Assembly: GCA_018062965.1 (NCBI GenBank) | Contig: JAGORG010000002.1 | Span: 65,860-120,199, forward strand | DNA: 54,340 nt | Source: Minisyncoccota bacterium | Lineage (GTDB): Bacteria; Patescibacteriota; Minisyncoccia; Phycocordibacterales; UBA5272 | Direction of reading: 5' to 3' | In this document: piece after piece, positions 33,900-42,945 of the stretch | Numbering within the stretch: the stretch's first letter is position 1 | How the letters are laid out: every line of letters starts with the position of its first letter | Program-made: the position numbers and the translations under genes | Notes under the pieces: generated by a model | Database searches by the model: none | The model's input: only the letters and a program-made list of their open reading frames with translations | Told to the model about the DNA's origin: nothing

Positions 33900-34394
33900 T
33901 CACAGGAAACGAAGAGGGTTCTTCAGGAACTCACTGAAAAGAAGTTCAGACAGGAGCTTTTCAAGCCACTCTTTTTTTGTTTCTGGTGAGGCTGTCTCAA
34001 ACCACGAATGGATAAGCTGTTTATGTGAGACTTTTTTAAGTTGTTTCCTGGAGGAAACCTGGTACAGTTCAACATCAGTATCCTTGCCACCAAGATCTGA
34101 AATGTGAAGCAGTTGATCAAGTGTCACCAGATACACACCTCTGTGATAGTTAGTGATTCTGTCAGGGTTATACCAACCACCCCTTTGAGGGTTAAGGCAG
34201 TGAGAGCTGTAGATAAGGATTGCACCTTTTTCTACTTGATGCTTTTTCAGATATGCCCTGATGGCATCTTCAACTTTTGAGTATTTTTTCTGCTCGGAAC
34301 TTTTTTTGTCAGAAGACAAACTGAAGCCAAGAAAATTGTCCCACTCGACAATTTTTTCACAATTATCTAGTTTAATAGACGATCTTTTTTTCAC
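33900..34394 (-). CDS. hypothetical protein, 164 residues, GTG start
   Basis: AAGGAG lies six bases before a GTG start. The protein is lysine- and serine-rich and soluble. The middle (GAILIYSSHCLNPQRGGWYNPDRITNYHRGVYLVTLDQLLHISDLGGKDTDVELYQVSSR) is more conserved-looking, with Cys, His and Asp residues, but I cannot assign a fold. It belongs by start type, terminator and isolation to the SD-led accessory class. Confidence 0.7.
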   Translation of the reverse strand: MKKRSSIKLDNCEKIVEWDNFLGFSLSSDKKSSEQKKYSKVEDAIRAYLKKHQVEKGAILIYSSHCLNPQRGGWYNPDRITNYHRGVYLVTLDQLLHISDLGGKDTDVELYQVSSRKQLKKVSHKQLIHSWFETASPETKKEWLEKLLSELLFSEFLKNPLRFL

Positions 34395-34453
34395 GATTTT
34401 CTCCTTAAAAAGAAACCTGATGTAACTCTACCTGAAACAGCCGCCTCGGTCAA

Positions 34454-36358
34454 TTATCGTATTTCGTAACCTTTTTCTTTAAGAAGCGCGTACATTCCGT
34501 CTGCCACTTTATTTGCTTCGTCGTCGGTGAGTGTGCGTTCGTGTGACTGTAGAACAAAACGAAATGCAAATGACGTTTTTGTGATACCATCTAGTTCTTT
34601 TGTGAATGTGTCAAAACAGTCAATACGAACAATAAGTGGAGATGTGATACCTTGCGCAAGTGTATGAATATCTTCCCACGTAACCCCTTCTGGTACCCAT
34701 ACAGCGATATCGCGCGCGATATACGGATATGGTGATACAGTCTTGTAGACCACACTTTCTCCCTTTGCGGTAACTTCCTGAATAAGCGCCTCGTATGAGG
34801 TTGGTTCTGGAAGAGATGCGATCAGTGTATCGAAATTAAGTTCTATGACACATGGTTTTTCAGATGTTGTTGTATAGTCAAACGACTCTGCGCCGAGAGA
34901 TTCTTTGATCATAAGTAGCACCGTAGCAACTTCATCTTTAAACTGAGATTTCTTTTTACCATCATCTACGCCGATTGCTAAGTGTCTAGTTTCCATCTCC
35001 CCATTAAATACATTTCCAAATTCAAAAATACGCACAGTGTCTGTCCCAAGAAGCGGGGTATGTGCGAGATTCATAGTAAGAGCCTTTTGAATACCTGCAC
35101 CGATATTTGTGCGCAACTTTTCCTTGTCTTCTGCAAGACCTTTTATGATTTCAACATCACCTACGTTTCCAAACGTATATGTGTACACATCTGAGTATCC
35201 TTGAGCAAGTAAAATATTTCGTATCTTCATTTCATAAAAAAGACGTTTGTGAGGAAGCCCTGTTCTTTTTAGTTCTGGGAGCACTGCAGGGAGCGTATCA
35301 TATCCGATACTGCGACCAACTTCTTCAATCAAATCTTCTTTGATATTGATATCAAGTCTTGATAGCGGAGGAATGACATGATACACATCTCCTTCTTTGG
35401 TGAACTCAAATGAGGAAGCAGTAAACACACCGTCGACATCTGACTGAGTGTACGTACTACCCAAGACACGATTTATGTCAGCAACTGAAACAGACACAGT
35501 ACGTTTGGTTTCTTTGACTGGATACACATCCACCACCTTTCCAATTTCTGCTTGCGGACACATCTCTTGTACAAGAGCGCAGGCTTGTAACATTGCCTCC
35601 AAAGCGTATTCACTTGTTATTTCTGATTCAAAGCGTTTTGATGCGTCAGTGCGAAGCGAAAGCATGTCACTTGTTTTTCGTGTACGCGTCCCATTAAAAT
35701 TTGCACTTTCTAGAATGATGTTTTTTGTGGATGCATCTACAAGTGCTTTTGTTCCGCCTTTTATTCCCGCAAGCGCGAGCACACCTTCGTCATCTGCTAT
35801 AATCGTCTCTGTTCCCGAAAGCGTGTAGTCTTTTCCATCGAGTGTCGTTATAGTCTCTCCTGGTAGAGCTAGGCGAACAGTGATACCTCCAACGACTTTA
35901 TCCGCATCAAAAGCATGCATTGGTTGCCCCATATCATTCATCACAAAGTTTGTTATATCAACAATATTTGAAATACTTCTTTGTCCAATTGATTCAAGCT
36001 TTTCTTTAAGCCATGATGGAGATGGGTCTATGGTTATGTTATTGATACGTACAGCTATGTATCGAGGGCATAGCAATGTATCTTGTACATTAACAGAGAC
36101 AGCAAGCGTATCTATGTGAGTGACCTCAGGAATATCTATCTTTTTTCTTGGAAGATTAAAGAGTGCAGCAACTTCATAGGCAAGTCCACGGTGAGAAAGG
36201 CAGTCATGTGCTCTGTGAGGGAGTACTTTTATATCGAGAATATCTCCATGAACTTCTTCAACTTCAAGTGATTTAACAGAAACAACATCTGCAAACATTG
36301 TTGTATTAGGGAGTGTTCCATCAATATGCTCTTGTAACCATGTGTAAGAAAATTTCAT
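34454..36358 (-). CDS. pheT: phenylalanyl-tRNA synthetase beta subunit, no EMAP domain
   Basis: The 634-residue beta subunit of the class II (alpha-beta)2 synthetase. It starts MKFSYTWLQEHIDGTLP, runs VVSVKSLEVEEVHGDILDIKVLPHRAHDCLSHRGLAYEVAALF, then the B3/B4 editing domain, B5 and catalytic-like core, and a C-terminal anticodon-binding FDX domain (SPYPYIARDIAVWVPEG). The tRNA_bind (EMAP/OB) domain of about 110 residues, normally inserted near residue 40, is cleanly missing. I start at 36358; the longer frame up to 36463 overlaps the gene before it. Confidence 0.95.
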   Translation of the reverse strand: MKFSYTWLQEHIDGTLPNTTMFADVVSVKSLEVEEVHGDILDIKVLPHRAHDCLSHRGLAYEVAALFNLPRKKIDIPEVTHIDTLAVSVNVQDTLLCPRYIAVRINNITIDPSPSWLKEKLESIGQRSISNIVDITNFVMNDMGQPMHAFDADKVVGGITVRLALPGETITTLDGKDYTLSGTETIIADDEGVLALAGIKGGTKALVDASTKNIILESANFNGTRTRKTSDMLSLRTDASKRFESEITSEYALEAMLQACALVQEMCPQAEIGKVVDVYPVKETKRTVSVSVADINRVLGSTYTQSDVDGVFTASSFEFTKEGDVYHVIPPLSRLDINIKEDLIEEVGRSIGYDTLPAVLPELKRTGLPHKRLFYEMKIRNILLAQGYSDVYTYTFGNVGDVEIIKGLAEDKEKLRTNIGAGIQKALTMNLAHTPLLGTDTVRIFEFGNVFNGEMETRHLAIGVDDGKKKSQFKDEVATVLLMIKESLGAESFDYTTTSEKPCVIELNFDTLIASLPEPTSYEALIQEVTAKGESVVYKTVSPYPYIARDIAVWVPEGVTWEDIHTLAQGITSPLIVRIDCFDTFTKELDGITKTSFAFRFVLQSHERTLTDDEANKVADGMYALLKEKGYEIR

Positions 36359-36362
36359 AGAT

Positions 36363-37121
36363 TTATTGTAGAAGATCTTTATTAAACAGTCCTTCGAGTT
36401 TGCTGTACGGGATAACAACCTGCTGAGGCCCAGCAGCATATGGTGCAACCTGGTATTCAGCAAAGTAAACCATCAAGCCGTCTTTAAGCGGAAGCATAAG
36501 AGAGAAGTTTTCTTTTCTAGGTAGAGTACCGTCTTCTACCATGCTTTCGTTGTAGTTAAATCCCATATCCCCTTCTTGTGCCTGTGCACGTAAGTCTTCA
36601 CGCGCAAGACGAGATAGTGTTGGCAAATAGTCAGCACCTGGTAAAAAAAGATCATCAGTAGAAAGTAGCTTGTCTGCTTTGTAGTCATATACATACACAT
36701 CCATCGTGTGTGCTGGGTGCGCTGCTCCTCGTACATACCATTCCATACCCATAACAAGAGCAATATATCTATTATTCTTTTCTTCAACTGCAGGACTTCC
36801 TGTTACTGAACTTTTAATATCCTTTGGGAAGCCAGTATCTGCACGCATACTGATATCCGCTTCTTTTTCAAATTCTGCAATGCGCTTATCGAGAGCTGCT
36901 TGTAGTGCGAGGTTTGCTCGGGCTACACCCTCGGTTGTACCAGGAATAGTCGGATAGGTGATGTTGATAGTTACTGCATCTGTTTCTTTTGTAAACACAC
37001 GAGGAGTCTCCACAACTTCTGGAGCTTTGACTTGAGATACTCCATAATACCAATATCCAAAAACTCCCATGAGGGCAACCAGTAGGCAACTTATACATAT
37101 GATTATTTTCTTTGTATTCAT
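36363..37121 (-). CDS. membrane-anchored DUF3298/RsiV-like protein between pheS and pheT
   Basis: The 252-residue protein has one N-terminal membrane helix (IIICISCLLVALMGVFGYWYYG) and an exported domain of the DUF3298/DUF4163 type (NITYPTIPGTTEGVARANLALQAALDKRI, MEWYVRGAAHPAHTMDVYVYDYKADKLLSTDDLF, VQVAPYAAGPQQVVIPYSKL-like end), related to lysozyme-binding RsiV domains. It starts four bases after pheS and ends four bases before pheT, so it is fully embedded in that operon. The role is unknown; an envelope-stress or lysozyme-binding function is a guess. Confidence 0.82.
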   Translation of the reverse strand: MNTKKIIICISCLLVALMGVFGYWYYGVSQVKAPEVVETPRVFTKETDAVTINITYPTIPGTTEGVARANLALQAALDKRIAEFEKEADISMRADTGFPKDIKSSVTGSPAVEEKNNRYIALVMGMEWYVRGAAHPAHTMDVYVYDYKADKLLSTDDLFLPGADYLPTLSRLAREDLRAQAQEGDMGFNYNESMVEDGTLPRKENFSLMLPLKDGLMVYFAEYQVAPYAAGPQQVVIPYSKLEGLFNKDLLQ

Positions 37122-37125
37122 ATAT

Positions 37126-37887
37126 TTAAAATTGGTACACAACTCGAAGGTCTCCGTTGTAAAGCAGTCGCACATCATCGATTCCCCACTTGAGCATAGC
37201 GATACGATCCATGCCCGCACCAAATGCAAACCCTTGGTACTTGTCAGCGTCTATACCACAGTTACGAAGCACGTTTGGATGAACCATACCCGCTCCCATG
37301 ATTTCTATCCATCCTGTTTGTTTGCAAATAGAACATCCAGCTCCTTCACATTTGAAACACTGCATATCGACTTCGTTTCCTGGTTCAACAAATGGGAAAA
37401 ACGATGAGCGTAGGCGAATTTTTATTTCTTTTTTGAAAAGCTCCGTGAAAAATGTCTCAAGCACCCCTTTCATATGTGCGAGTGTTATATTTTCTCCAAC
37501 AAGTAAACCTTCAAGCTGATGAAACTGCGCTTCATGAGTCGCGTCTGTTGCTTCATTGCGAAACACCTTTCCTGGAATAACAACTGCAAGTGGAAAAGAT
37601 TTGCCCTCTACTACCCATTTTTCCATTGTGCGAATCTGAACACCAGAGGTGTGTGTACGAAGAACGTATCCCATAGGGCGTCCAAGTTTGTCGACACCTT
37701 TTTCACGCTTGATCCAAAACGTGTCTTGCATATCACGTGCTGGGTGATCTCGAGGCACATTGAGCGCATCAAAGTTATGCCACTCATCTTCTAGTTCTGG
37801 CCCATCGGCTACATCAAATCCCATCTTGGTAAAGATGGCCGCTATCTCGTTGGTGAGAAGTGTAATTGGGTGCGCATGACCTGTCAT
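37126..37887 (-). CDS. pheS: phenylalanyl-tRNA synthetase alpha subunit, no coiled coil
   Basis: The 253-residue alpha subunit contains the whole class II core: HPITLLTNEIAAIFTKMGFDVADGPELEDEWHNFDALN, LRTHTSGVQIRTM (motif 2 region), FRNEATDATHEAQFHQLEG and GFAFGAGMDRIAMLKWGIDDVRLLY (motif 3). It lacks the N-terminal tRNA-binding coiled coil of about 80 residues. A TGATATAAT box ends seven bases before the ATG, so the short N terminus is real and the mRNA leaderless. Confidence 0.96.
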   Translation of the reverse strand: MTGHAHPITLLTNEIAAIFTKMGFDVADGPELEDEWHNFDALNVPRDHPARDMQDTFWIKREKGVDKLGRPMGYVLRTHTSGVQIRTMEKWVVEGKSFPLAVVIPGKVFRNEATDATHEAQFHQLEGLLVGENITLAHMKGVLETFFTELFKKEIKIRLRSSFFPFVEPGNEVDMQCFKCEGAGCSICKQTGWIEIMGAGMVHPNVLRNCGIDADKYQGFAFGAGMDRIAMLKWGIDDVRLLYNGDLRVVYQF

Positions 37888-37921
37888 ATATTCGATTATA
37901 TCAAATTAAGCGCCGTCTGTG

Positions 37922-39187
37922 TTACTTTTTAGTATCCTGCAAAACCCATTCGTTTTTGTGGTTTGCAAACGTATCTATTACAGCACGCCCAAAGAAGAAT
38001 GGAATGAAGAGTGGATATATAAAGAAAAAGACTGGGAAGTTTTTATAAAACTGCTGACGATCATCTGTGAGAGAGTTACTGATATAGAGTGTGAGCAAAA
38101 ACATTGAAAACATAACCATAACGATGAATGACATGACATTAGTGTTGATGTAAAAGACATCAAAGCTTGGAATCTGTGGATGGATACCAACTGTAAGCCA
38201 TCGCTCTAGTGTTGTTGCTATTTGCTTGATAAATGTGTACATAGCAAAACACGCTGCGTATAGTCCGTAAAATACAAACATAAACGCCATAGGTAGCGTA
38301 AACATTCCAAAATTTCCGTATTCTTTTTTGAAAAAAAGTTCTTTGTAGTCAAGCGAGTTCTCAAGAAACCCACGCGCCCATCTGAGACGTTGATAAAAGA
38401 AACCTTTTGCAGTTGCTGGTCCAACCGTATATACGAGAGCCTTGTGAGAGTTGGCAATCTTTAGGTGGTTTTTATGCATGCGAAGCGTGATCTCGAAGTC
38501 TTCGGTGTTATGAGCTTTGTGATACCCGCCTATTGTTTCAAATACCTCTTTCTTAAACATTGAAAATGGACCAGGTGTCACCTGAATAGCATCGAGCGCC
38601 CCAAAGGCTTTTCTCACGAAAACACCCATCAGATACTCCACCGCTTGCATACGCTGTATAAACGTCTTTGGTTTTCTGATGTGAATACATGGTGTAACAG
38701 CCATCACGTCTTTGTTTCTGTCGAAATAAGTAACGATTGTTTTGAGCGTGTGAGGGGCAACAAAAGAGTCTGCATCAAGACATCCAAATATATCAGCAGT
38801 TGAACGCTCAAGCGCAAGGTTCACCGCTGTATGCTTGCCACCGTTTTCTTTGCGTATCGCTGTTACAACAGTTGGGTGTTGCTGTGCATATCGCTCCGCT
38901 ATTTCATGAGTCTTGTCGGTGCTACCGTCATCAACAACAAAGATATGTAACTTGTCTTTTGGGTAATCAAGGGCAAGCAAAGAATCAAGTGTAGAGGCAA
39001 GAGTTTTTTCTTCATTCCAGCACGGAACAGCAACAGCAACAGTTGGGAAGTGCTCGAGTTTATGATACGTTTCTTCTTCGTCTATTTTTTTCTTATTCTC
39101 AAAAAAAGAAGTTAGGAGAAGCACTTGGAAAAACATCGAAAGAAACAAAAATGGATACATGAGAGCAGATAGGATTGTTTCTACCAT
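37922..39187 (-). CDS. processive family 2 glycosyltransferase
   Basis: The 421-residue membrane enzyme has an N-terminal helix, then a GT-A domain (VAVPCWNEEKTLASTLDSLLALDYP, VVDDGSTDKT, GCLDADSFVAPH with D-x-D, NTEDFEITLR and the QRLRWARGF translocation motif), then three to four C-terminal helices. The Q-x-x-R-W motif marks a processive synthase (poly-GlcNAc/hyaluronan/cellulose-like), probably making an exported polysaccharide. Confidence 0.9.
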   Translation of the reverse strand: MVETILSALMYPFLFLSMFFQVLLLTSFFENKKKIDEEETYHKLEHFPTVAVAVPCWNEEKTLASTLDSLLALDYPKDKLHIFVVDDGSTDKTHEIAERYAQQHPTVVTAIRKENGGKHTAVNLALERSTADIFGCLDADSFVAPHTLKTIVTYFDRNKDVMAVTPCIHIRKPKTFIQRMQAVEYLMGVFVRKAFGALDAIQVTPGPFSMFKKEVFETIGGYHKAHNTEDFEITLRMHKNHLKIANSHKALVYTVGPATAKGFFYQRLRWARGFLENSLDYKELFFKKEYGNFGMFTLPMAFMFVFYGLYAACFAMYTFIKQIATTLERWLTVGIHPQIPSFDVFYINTNVMSFIVMVMFSMFLLTLYISNSLTDDRQQFYKNFPVFFFIYPLFIPFFFGRAVIDTFANHKNEWVLQDTKK

Positions 39188-39192
39188 ATATG

Positions 39193-39900
39193 CTATTTCT
39201 TAGCTTTTACTGTCGTGGTTGTTGCCTTGGCTGCAGTCGCATCTGTTGATGTTGCAGCTTTCAAAGTGTCCGGCAGAAGGAGTTCGAGTTCTTCAACTGT
39301 TTTGAATCCAATGTATGTCTTATCTTCAATCACAAGCGCAGGGAGACTTGAAGTGATTTTGTAGATCTGCTTCATAGAAGCAACCGCAGAAAGATCTAGG
39401 TTGTAGTCAAATGAATACACTCGAAGTTCTGGATACTTTTCCTTGAGGCGTGTGAGAACATACCCCTCTTTTTCACAGTCAGGACAATCTCCCTTGTTTG
39501 AGTAAAAGTAAATGATAAAGACAGGTTTCTTTGCTGAGCCACATTTCTCAATAAGCTTTTTTGAAAGCAAGTAGTCTTTGATTTCAAGAAGCGAATAATA
39601 CTTTTTGAGATAGATAACATCTGGATCATTTGAACCACGTTCACTTTCTGTATGAGAAAGCTTGTCTCCAATCTCAGAGAGCTGAGGAGAGAGCATGCTA
39701 TCACTCACGTTTGAACAAGAAACTTCTTTAAGGAGATCAAACTGTGTTTCTGATGAGAGAATATCTATCGCGATGTTGTCCTGGATTTCTTTTACACTTT
39801 CAACACGCTTTTCTGAAAAGAAAGAAGACGCAAAAAATGCGGTGGCAAACAAAGCTGCAGTAAGAACGAACGTAAAGATGTACTTTTTGCCGTCTATCAT
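39193..39900 (-). CDS. membrane-anchored thioredoxin-fold protein
   Basis: The 235-residue protein has an N-terminal signal anchor (FTFVLTAALFATAFFASSFF), a helical region, and a thioredoxin-like domain with PVFIIYFYSNKGDCPDCEKEG (C-x-x-C) and a cis-Pro in SLPALVIED. It is likely an extracytoplasmic thiol oxidoreductase. The C terminus is Ala/Thr/Lys-rich. An open frame extends upstream to 40011 but would run through tRNA-Thr, so the ATG at 39900, six bases after the tRNA CCA, is used. Confidence 0.85.
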   Translation of the reverse strand: MIDGKKYIFTFVLTAALFATAFFASSFFSEKRVESVKEIQDNIAIDILSSETQFDLLKEVSCSNVSDSMLSPQLSEIGDKLSHTESERGSNDPDVIYLKKYYSLLEIKDYLLSKKLIEKCGSAKKPVFIIYFYSNKGDCPDCEKEGYVLTRLKEKYPELRVYSFDYNLDLSAVASMKQIYKITSSLPALVIEDKTYIGFKTVEELELLLPDTLKAATSTDATAAKATTTTVKAKK

Positions 39901-39905
39901 GATTG

Positions 39906-39981
39906 TGGAGCCACTTGTCAGACTCGAACTGACGACCGACGGTTTACAAAACCGTTGCTCTACCAACTGAGCTAAAGTGGC
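39906..39981 (-). tRNA. tRNA-Thr (TGT)
   Basis: Acceptor GCCACTT/AAGTGGC, anticodon loop TTTGTAA (TGT), T loop TTCGAGT, discriminator T and an encoded CCA. Immediately upstream of, and probably co-transcribed with, the thioredoxin-fold gene. Confidence 0.95.
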
Positions 39982-40071
39982 GATTCTCCTGTAGTCTCGA
40001 GGTATATGCACCTCGTATCTATAGGAATGGTGCTATATATCCTATCATAAAAAAAGTTGTTTGTCATGAGG

Positions 40072-40100
40072 AAAAAGGAAGGGCGTAGCCCTTCCTTTTT
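40072..40100 (-). terminator. terminator of the 40108-40503 gene
   Basis: AAAAAGGAAGGGC-GTA-GCCCTTCCTTTTT. Confidence 0.87.
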
Positions 40101-40107
40101 CCTCTAT

Positions 40108-40503
40108 CTAGTTATCGATTTCGTCTCGTTCTTTGTCCATTTCCTGCTTATACACCTTTAAATGCTGCCAAAAATGAGGCACTGTCCCCCTGTTGCGTAC
40201 AGCATTTCTCACAAACCAGTTGCGAGATTTTGAGTACAAGTACGTCGTAAGCTTGTCGATGTAATACATGACACGCACCGCAACATGGGCAACATACTGA
40301 AGAATAAATTTTCGTAGATACACACTTCTTCGAAAGAAGAATCTGATGATAGCTAGTAACGTTGCCTGCACATGTGCTGGGCCGTTATAGTCATCTTCCA
40401 CACTGATCTGCCCTTTACTAATACGTACATACTGGAGCGCAACAATCCCCGCCGCTACAAGGAGCGTGACGAGCGCACATAGTATAAGAGATAGTACTAG
40501 CAT
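40108..40503 (-). CDS. membrane-anchored protein of unknown function downstream of tsf
   Basis: The 131-residue protein has one N-terminal membrane helix (LVLSLILCALVTLLVAAGIVAL) and a basic, aromatic cytoplasmic part rich in Arg and Tyr (FFFRRSVYLRKFILQYVAHVAVRVMYYIDKL). It lies 16 bases after tsf and is probably co-transcribed. Proteins like this occur in Parcubacteria without assigned function. Confidence 0.72.
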   Translation of the reverse strand: MLVLSLILCALVTLLVAAGIVALQYVRISKGQISVEDDYNGPAHVQATLLAIIRFFFRRSVYLRKFILQYVAHVAVRVMYYIDKLTTYLYSKSRNWFVRNAVRNRGTVPHFWQHLKVYKQEMDKERDEIDN

Positions 40504-40519
40504 GGTTTTGGTCGCACAC

Positions 40520-40987
40520 TTAGATAGCGTAGCGAGTGAATCGTGTCACTTTGATGTTTTCTCCAAATTTTTGAACTGCTGCCTGAAGACGCTGTTCTAC
40601 TGTCATATCAGGATTCTTGATAAATGACTGCTTCATGAGAGCAGATTCCTCACCTGCTCCATCTTCGTTGTTAATAGATGTAGGCGCCATAGCACAGACA
40701 TGAAGAGCTAGATCTTTTGCAAGAGCAACAAACTCTTCATTTTTCCCAACGAAGTCAGTTTCGCATCCTAGTTCAAGAAGAACTCCAATAGTCCCTGTTG
40801 CATGTACATATGCAGCAAGAGCTCCAGCTTCTACTTCACGATCACTTTTCTTTTCTGCTTGAGCAGCAGAGTACTGTGATAATACTTCACGAGCCTTGTC
40901 TTTATCTCCATTTGCTTCGTCGAGTGCTTTCTTGATCTGAGCAAATGAGAGACCTGTTTCTTCTCGTAGTTCTTTAATAGTGTCCAT
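40520..40987 (-). CDS. tsf: elongation factor Ts (short form)
   Basis: The 155-residue nucleotide exchange factor for EF-Tu has the UBA-like start (IKELREETGLSFAQIKKALDEANGDKDKAREVL) and one core subdomain with the TDFVGKNEEF motif (GVLLELGCETDFVGKNEEFVALAKDLALHVCA). It lacks the second subdomain and coiled coil of the roughly 280-residue proteins. It follows rpsB, the standard order. Confidence 0.94.
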   Translation of the reverse strand: MDTIKELREETGLSFAQIKKALDEANGDKDKAREVLSQYSAAQAEKKSDREVEAGALAAYVHATGTIGVLLELGCETDFVGKNEEFVALAKDLALHVCAMAPTSINNEDGAGEESALMKQSFIKNPDMTVEQRLQAAVQKFGENIKVTRFTRYAI

Positions 40988-41030
40988 AGAGATAAATAGT
41001 TAATTACTAAGCAAACAAAACCTATTGGTA

Positions 41031-41705
41031 TTACGCTTGAATAGCGAGCGCTTCCTTGATAGTTTCGAGGATGAATTTGACTGATGTCACTGTTCCATCG
41101 TTTCCGACAATCGGGTAGTCAATAGTTTCTATTGTACAGTCTGTGTTTGCGAGCGCAACTATAGGAATGTGGAGTTGAGTTGCTTCCTTTACACACATGT
41201 CTTCGTGACGTGGGTCGATGATAACAACTGCGGCTGGAAGATTTGTAAGTGTAGAGATACCTCCGAAGTCACGATCCAAGCGATCGATATCACGCTGAAT
41301 GAGAAGCTGTTCCTTTTTTGTGTATACAGCGAGTTCTCCAGTTTCTTTTTTCTTCAAAAGGTCGTGAAGCTTTTCGATACGCTTCTTCATTTGTGGGAAG
41401 TTTGTAAGTGTCCCTCCGATGAATCGTTCTGCAACGTATGGCTGGTTAAGTGAAAGTGCAACTTCCTTAATCATCTGACGAATTTCTGGTTTAACACCAA
41501 CAAAAAGAATTGGCTTTCCTGCTCCAGCAACTGTTTTCAAAAATGAAATTGCAGTTTCTAGCTGCTCAACAGTTTTGTCGAGGTTGATATGATCAGTACC
41601 ATTTGAAGTAGTTTCAATGTATGGCTTGATAGATGGGTGACGGCGTGTACGAGAATATCCGTACTGAAGACCGTGCTTTGCGAGCGTCTCTTTTGTGAAT
41701 GACAT
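41031..41705 (-). CDS. rpsB: 30S ribosomal protein S2
   Basis: The 224-residue S2 is recognisable from HINLDKTVEQLETAISFLKTVAGAGKPILFVGVKPEIR, RFIGGTLTNFPQMKKRIEKL, IDPRHEDMCVKEATQLHIPIVALANTDC and the TVTSVKFILETIKEAL end. It is preceded by a strong promoter and a leader of about 140 bases with potential hairpins. Confidence 0.97.
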   Translation of the reverse strand: MSFTKETLAKHGLQYGYSRTRRHPSIKPYIETTSNGTDHINLDKTVEQLETAISFLKTVAGAGKPILFVGVKPEIRQMIKEVALSLNQPYVAERFIGGTLTNFPQMKKRIEKLHDLLKKKETGELAVYTKKEQLLIQRDIDRLDRDFGGISTLTNLPAAVVIIDPRHEDMCVKEATQLHIPIVALANTDCTIETIDYPIVGNDGTVTSVKFILETIKEALAIQA

Positions 41706-41880
41706 ATTGAATTATAGTTATTTAATAAAACATTTACTCGTGCCACACAATCTCTTCTCTGAAATGCAAGGTTTTGCAAGCGTCCGTGGTAGCTCGAAGT
41801 GATGTGCTCAGGTGTCCAAATCCTGATTTGCCCGATTGGATGAATATATCCATTATAGCACAAAACTAAGCTTTTGTGAA
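41706..41880 (-). promoter_or_regulatory. rpsB promoter and structured leader
   Basis: TTCACA at 41875-41880, a 17-base spacer and TATAAT at 41852-41857. The transcript would run about 140 bases before the ATG, which is exceptional in a window where most genes are near-leaderless. It contains GGAT/ATCC and CAAATC/GATTTG hairpins. Autogenous control by S2 is the obvious hypothesis. Confidence 0.7.
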
Positions 41881-41907
41881 TAGCCTAAATCAATATAGCG
41901 AACTCAC

Positions 41908-42876
41908 TTACTCCTCATCCGCATCGCCAAATTCTCCTGTGAAGTTTTGGAGCGCTTCGGCAATTGGGGCGAAGTTCCCTTCCATAATTTTTGGAAGTCC
42001 ATGCCATGATTGGCGAATACGGTGATCTGTTACGCGGTCCTGTGGAAAGTTATACGTACGAATCTTTTCTGATCTATCCCCTGTCCCGACTTGAGCTTTC
42101 TTTGCGTCAGCATGCTTTTTGTCATCTTCTTCTTGGGCAAGTTGGTCGAGTTTTGCTTGAAGCATTTCAAGAGCGCGTTCTTTGTTCTTTAGTTGAGAGC
42201 GCTCAATCGTACAACGAATAGCAATACCAGTTGGTTTGTGAATAACACGTACAGCAGTTTCTACCTTGTTGACGTTTTGACCTCCGGCACCACCTGAGCG
42301 AGATGTTTCAAATTCCAAGTCAGACATTGGAATAGTTACTTTCTTAACTGTACGAATCGGCATAACAGAAACAGTAACAGTTGATGTATGCACACGACCA
42401 TTTTTTTCAGTCTCTGGAATACGCTGCACGCGATGTACACCTGTTTCAAAACGAAGTGCATCATATGCGTCACGGCCTTTTACTTCAAACGATACGTCTT
42501 TGTATCCCCCAACATCAGACACTGATTCGTCGAGCTTGTTCCACCCCCATCCACGAGATTCAGCGTAGTTTTGATACATGAGCGCAAGCTCTGCAGCGAA
42601 AAGAGAAGACTCATCCCCTCCTGCTCCACCTTGGATTTCAAGAATCATTGCTTTTGGTTTTTCTTCTTCCTCTTTTGCAGCTTCAAATGTTTCTTCCATT
42701 TGTTTCCAGAGCACTTCTAGTTGTGGAGTAAGCGAATCAACTTCCATCTGAGCAAGTTCTGCCATTGCAGGGTCGGCGAGCATCTCTTGCGCTTCTGTGA
42801 GCGATGTCGAAAGACGCTCATACTCTTGAGCGGTGTACATTGTTCGTGGATTTGATTTGAAATCTTCGATAGTCAT
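41908..42876 (-). CDS. prfA: peptide chain release factor 1
   Basis: The 322-residue class I release factor has SGGAGGQNVNKVETAVRVIH (the catalytic GGQ), RVQRIPETEKNGRVHTS (P-x-T codon-recognition motif, here PET) and the C-terminal GDRSEKIRTYNFPQDRVTDHRI. The N-terminal domain is shortened relative to the 360-residue forms. It reads UAA and UAG. Confidence 0.96.
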   Translation of the reverse strand: MTIEDFKSNPRTMYTAQEYERLSTSLTEAQEMLADPAMAELAQMEVDSLTPQLEVLWKQMEETFEAAKEEEEKPKAMILEIQGGAGGDESSLFAAELALMYQNYAESRGWGWNKLDESVSDVGGYKDVSFEVKGRDAYDALRFETGVHRVQRIPETEKNGRVHTSTVTVSVMPIRTVKKVTIPMSDLEFETSRSGGAGGQNVNKVETAVRVIHKPTGIAIRCTIERSQLKNKERALEMLQAKLDQLAQEEDDKKHADAKKAQVGTGDRSEKIRTYNFPQDRVTDHRIRQSWHGLPKIMEGNFAPIAEALQNFTGEFGDADEE

Positions 42877-42900
42877 AGATTGATAGAAATTGTAGCATAG

Positions 42901-42939
42901 AAAAAGCGCGAAAAGTCTGAAAGACTTTTCGCGCTTTTT
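42901..42939. terminator. 18-bp terminator between rpmE and prfA
   Basis: AAAAAGCGCGAAAAGTCT and its reverse complement flank a 3-base loop. Confidence 0.88.
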
Positions 42940-42945
42940 CTTACG

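Noticed and set aside
36359-36463. Extended PheT start
   Set aside because: It overlaps the DUF3298-like gene, and the canonical MKFSYTWLQ start is at 36358.
39901-40011. N-terminal extension of the thioredoxin-fold protein
   Set aside because: It would translate tRNA-Thr; the ATG at 39900 starts a normal signal anchor.
41558-41863. 101-residue frame across the rpsB leader and 5' end
   Set aside because: It overlaps rpsB in another frame and has no SD; the region is better explained as an untranslated leader.
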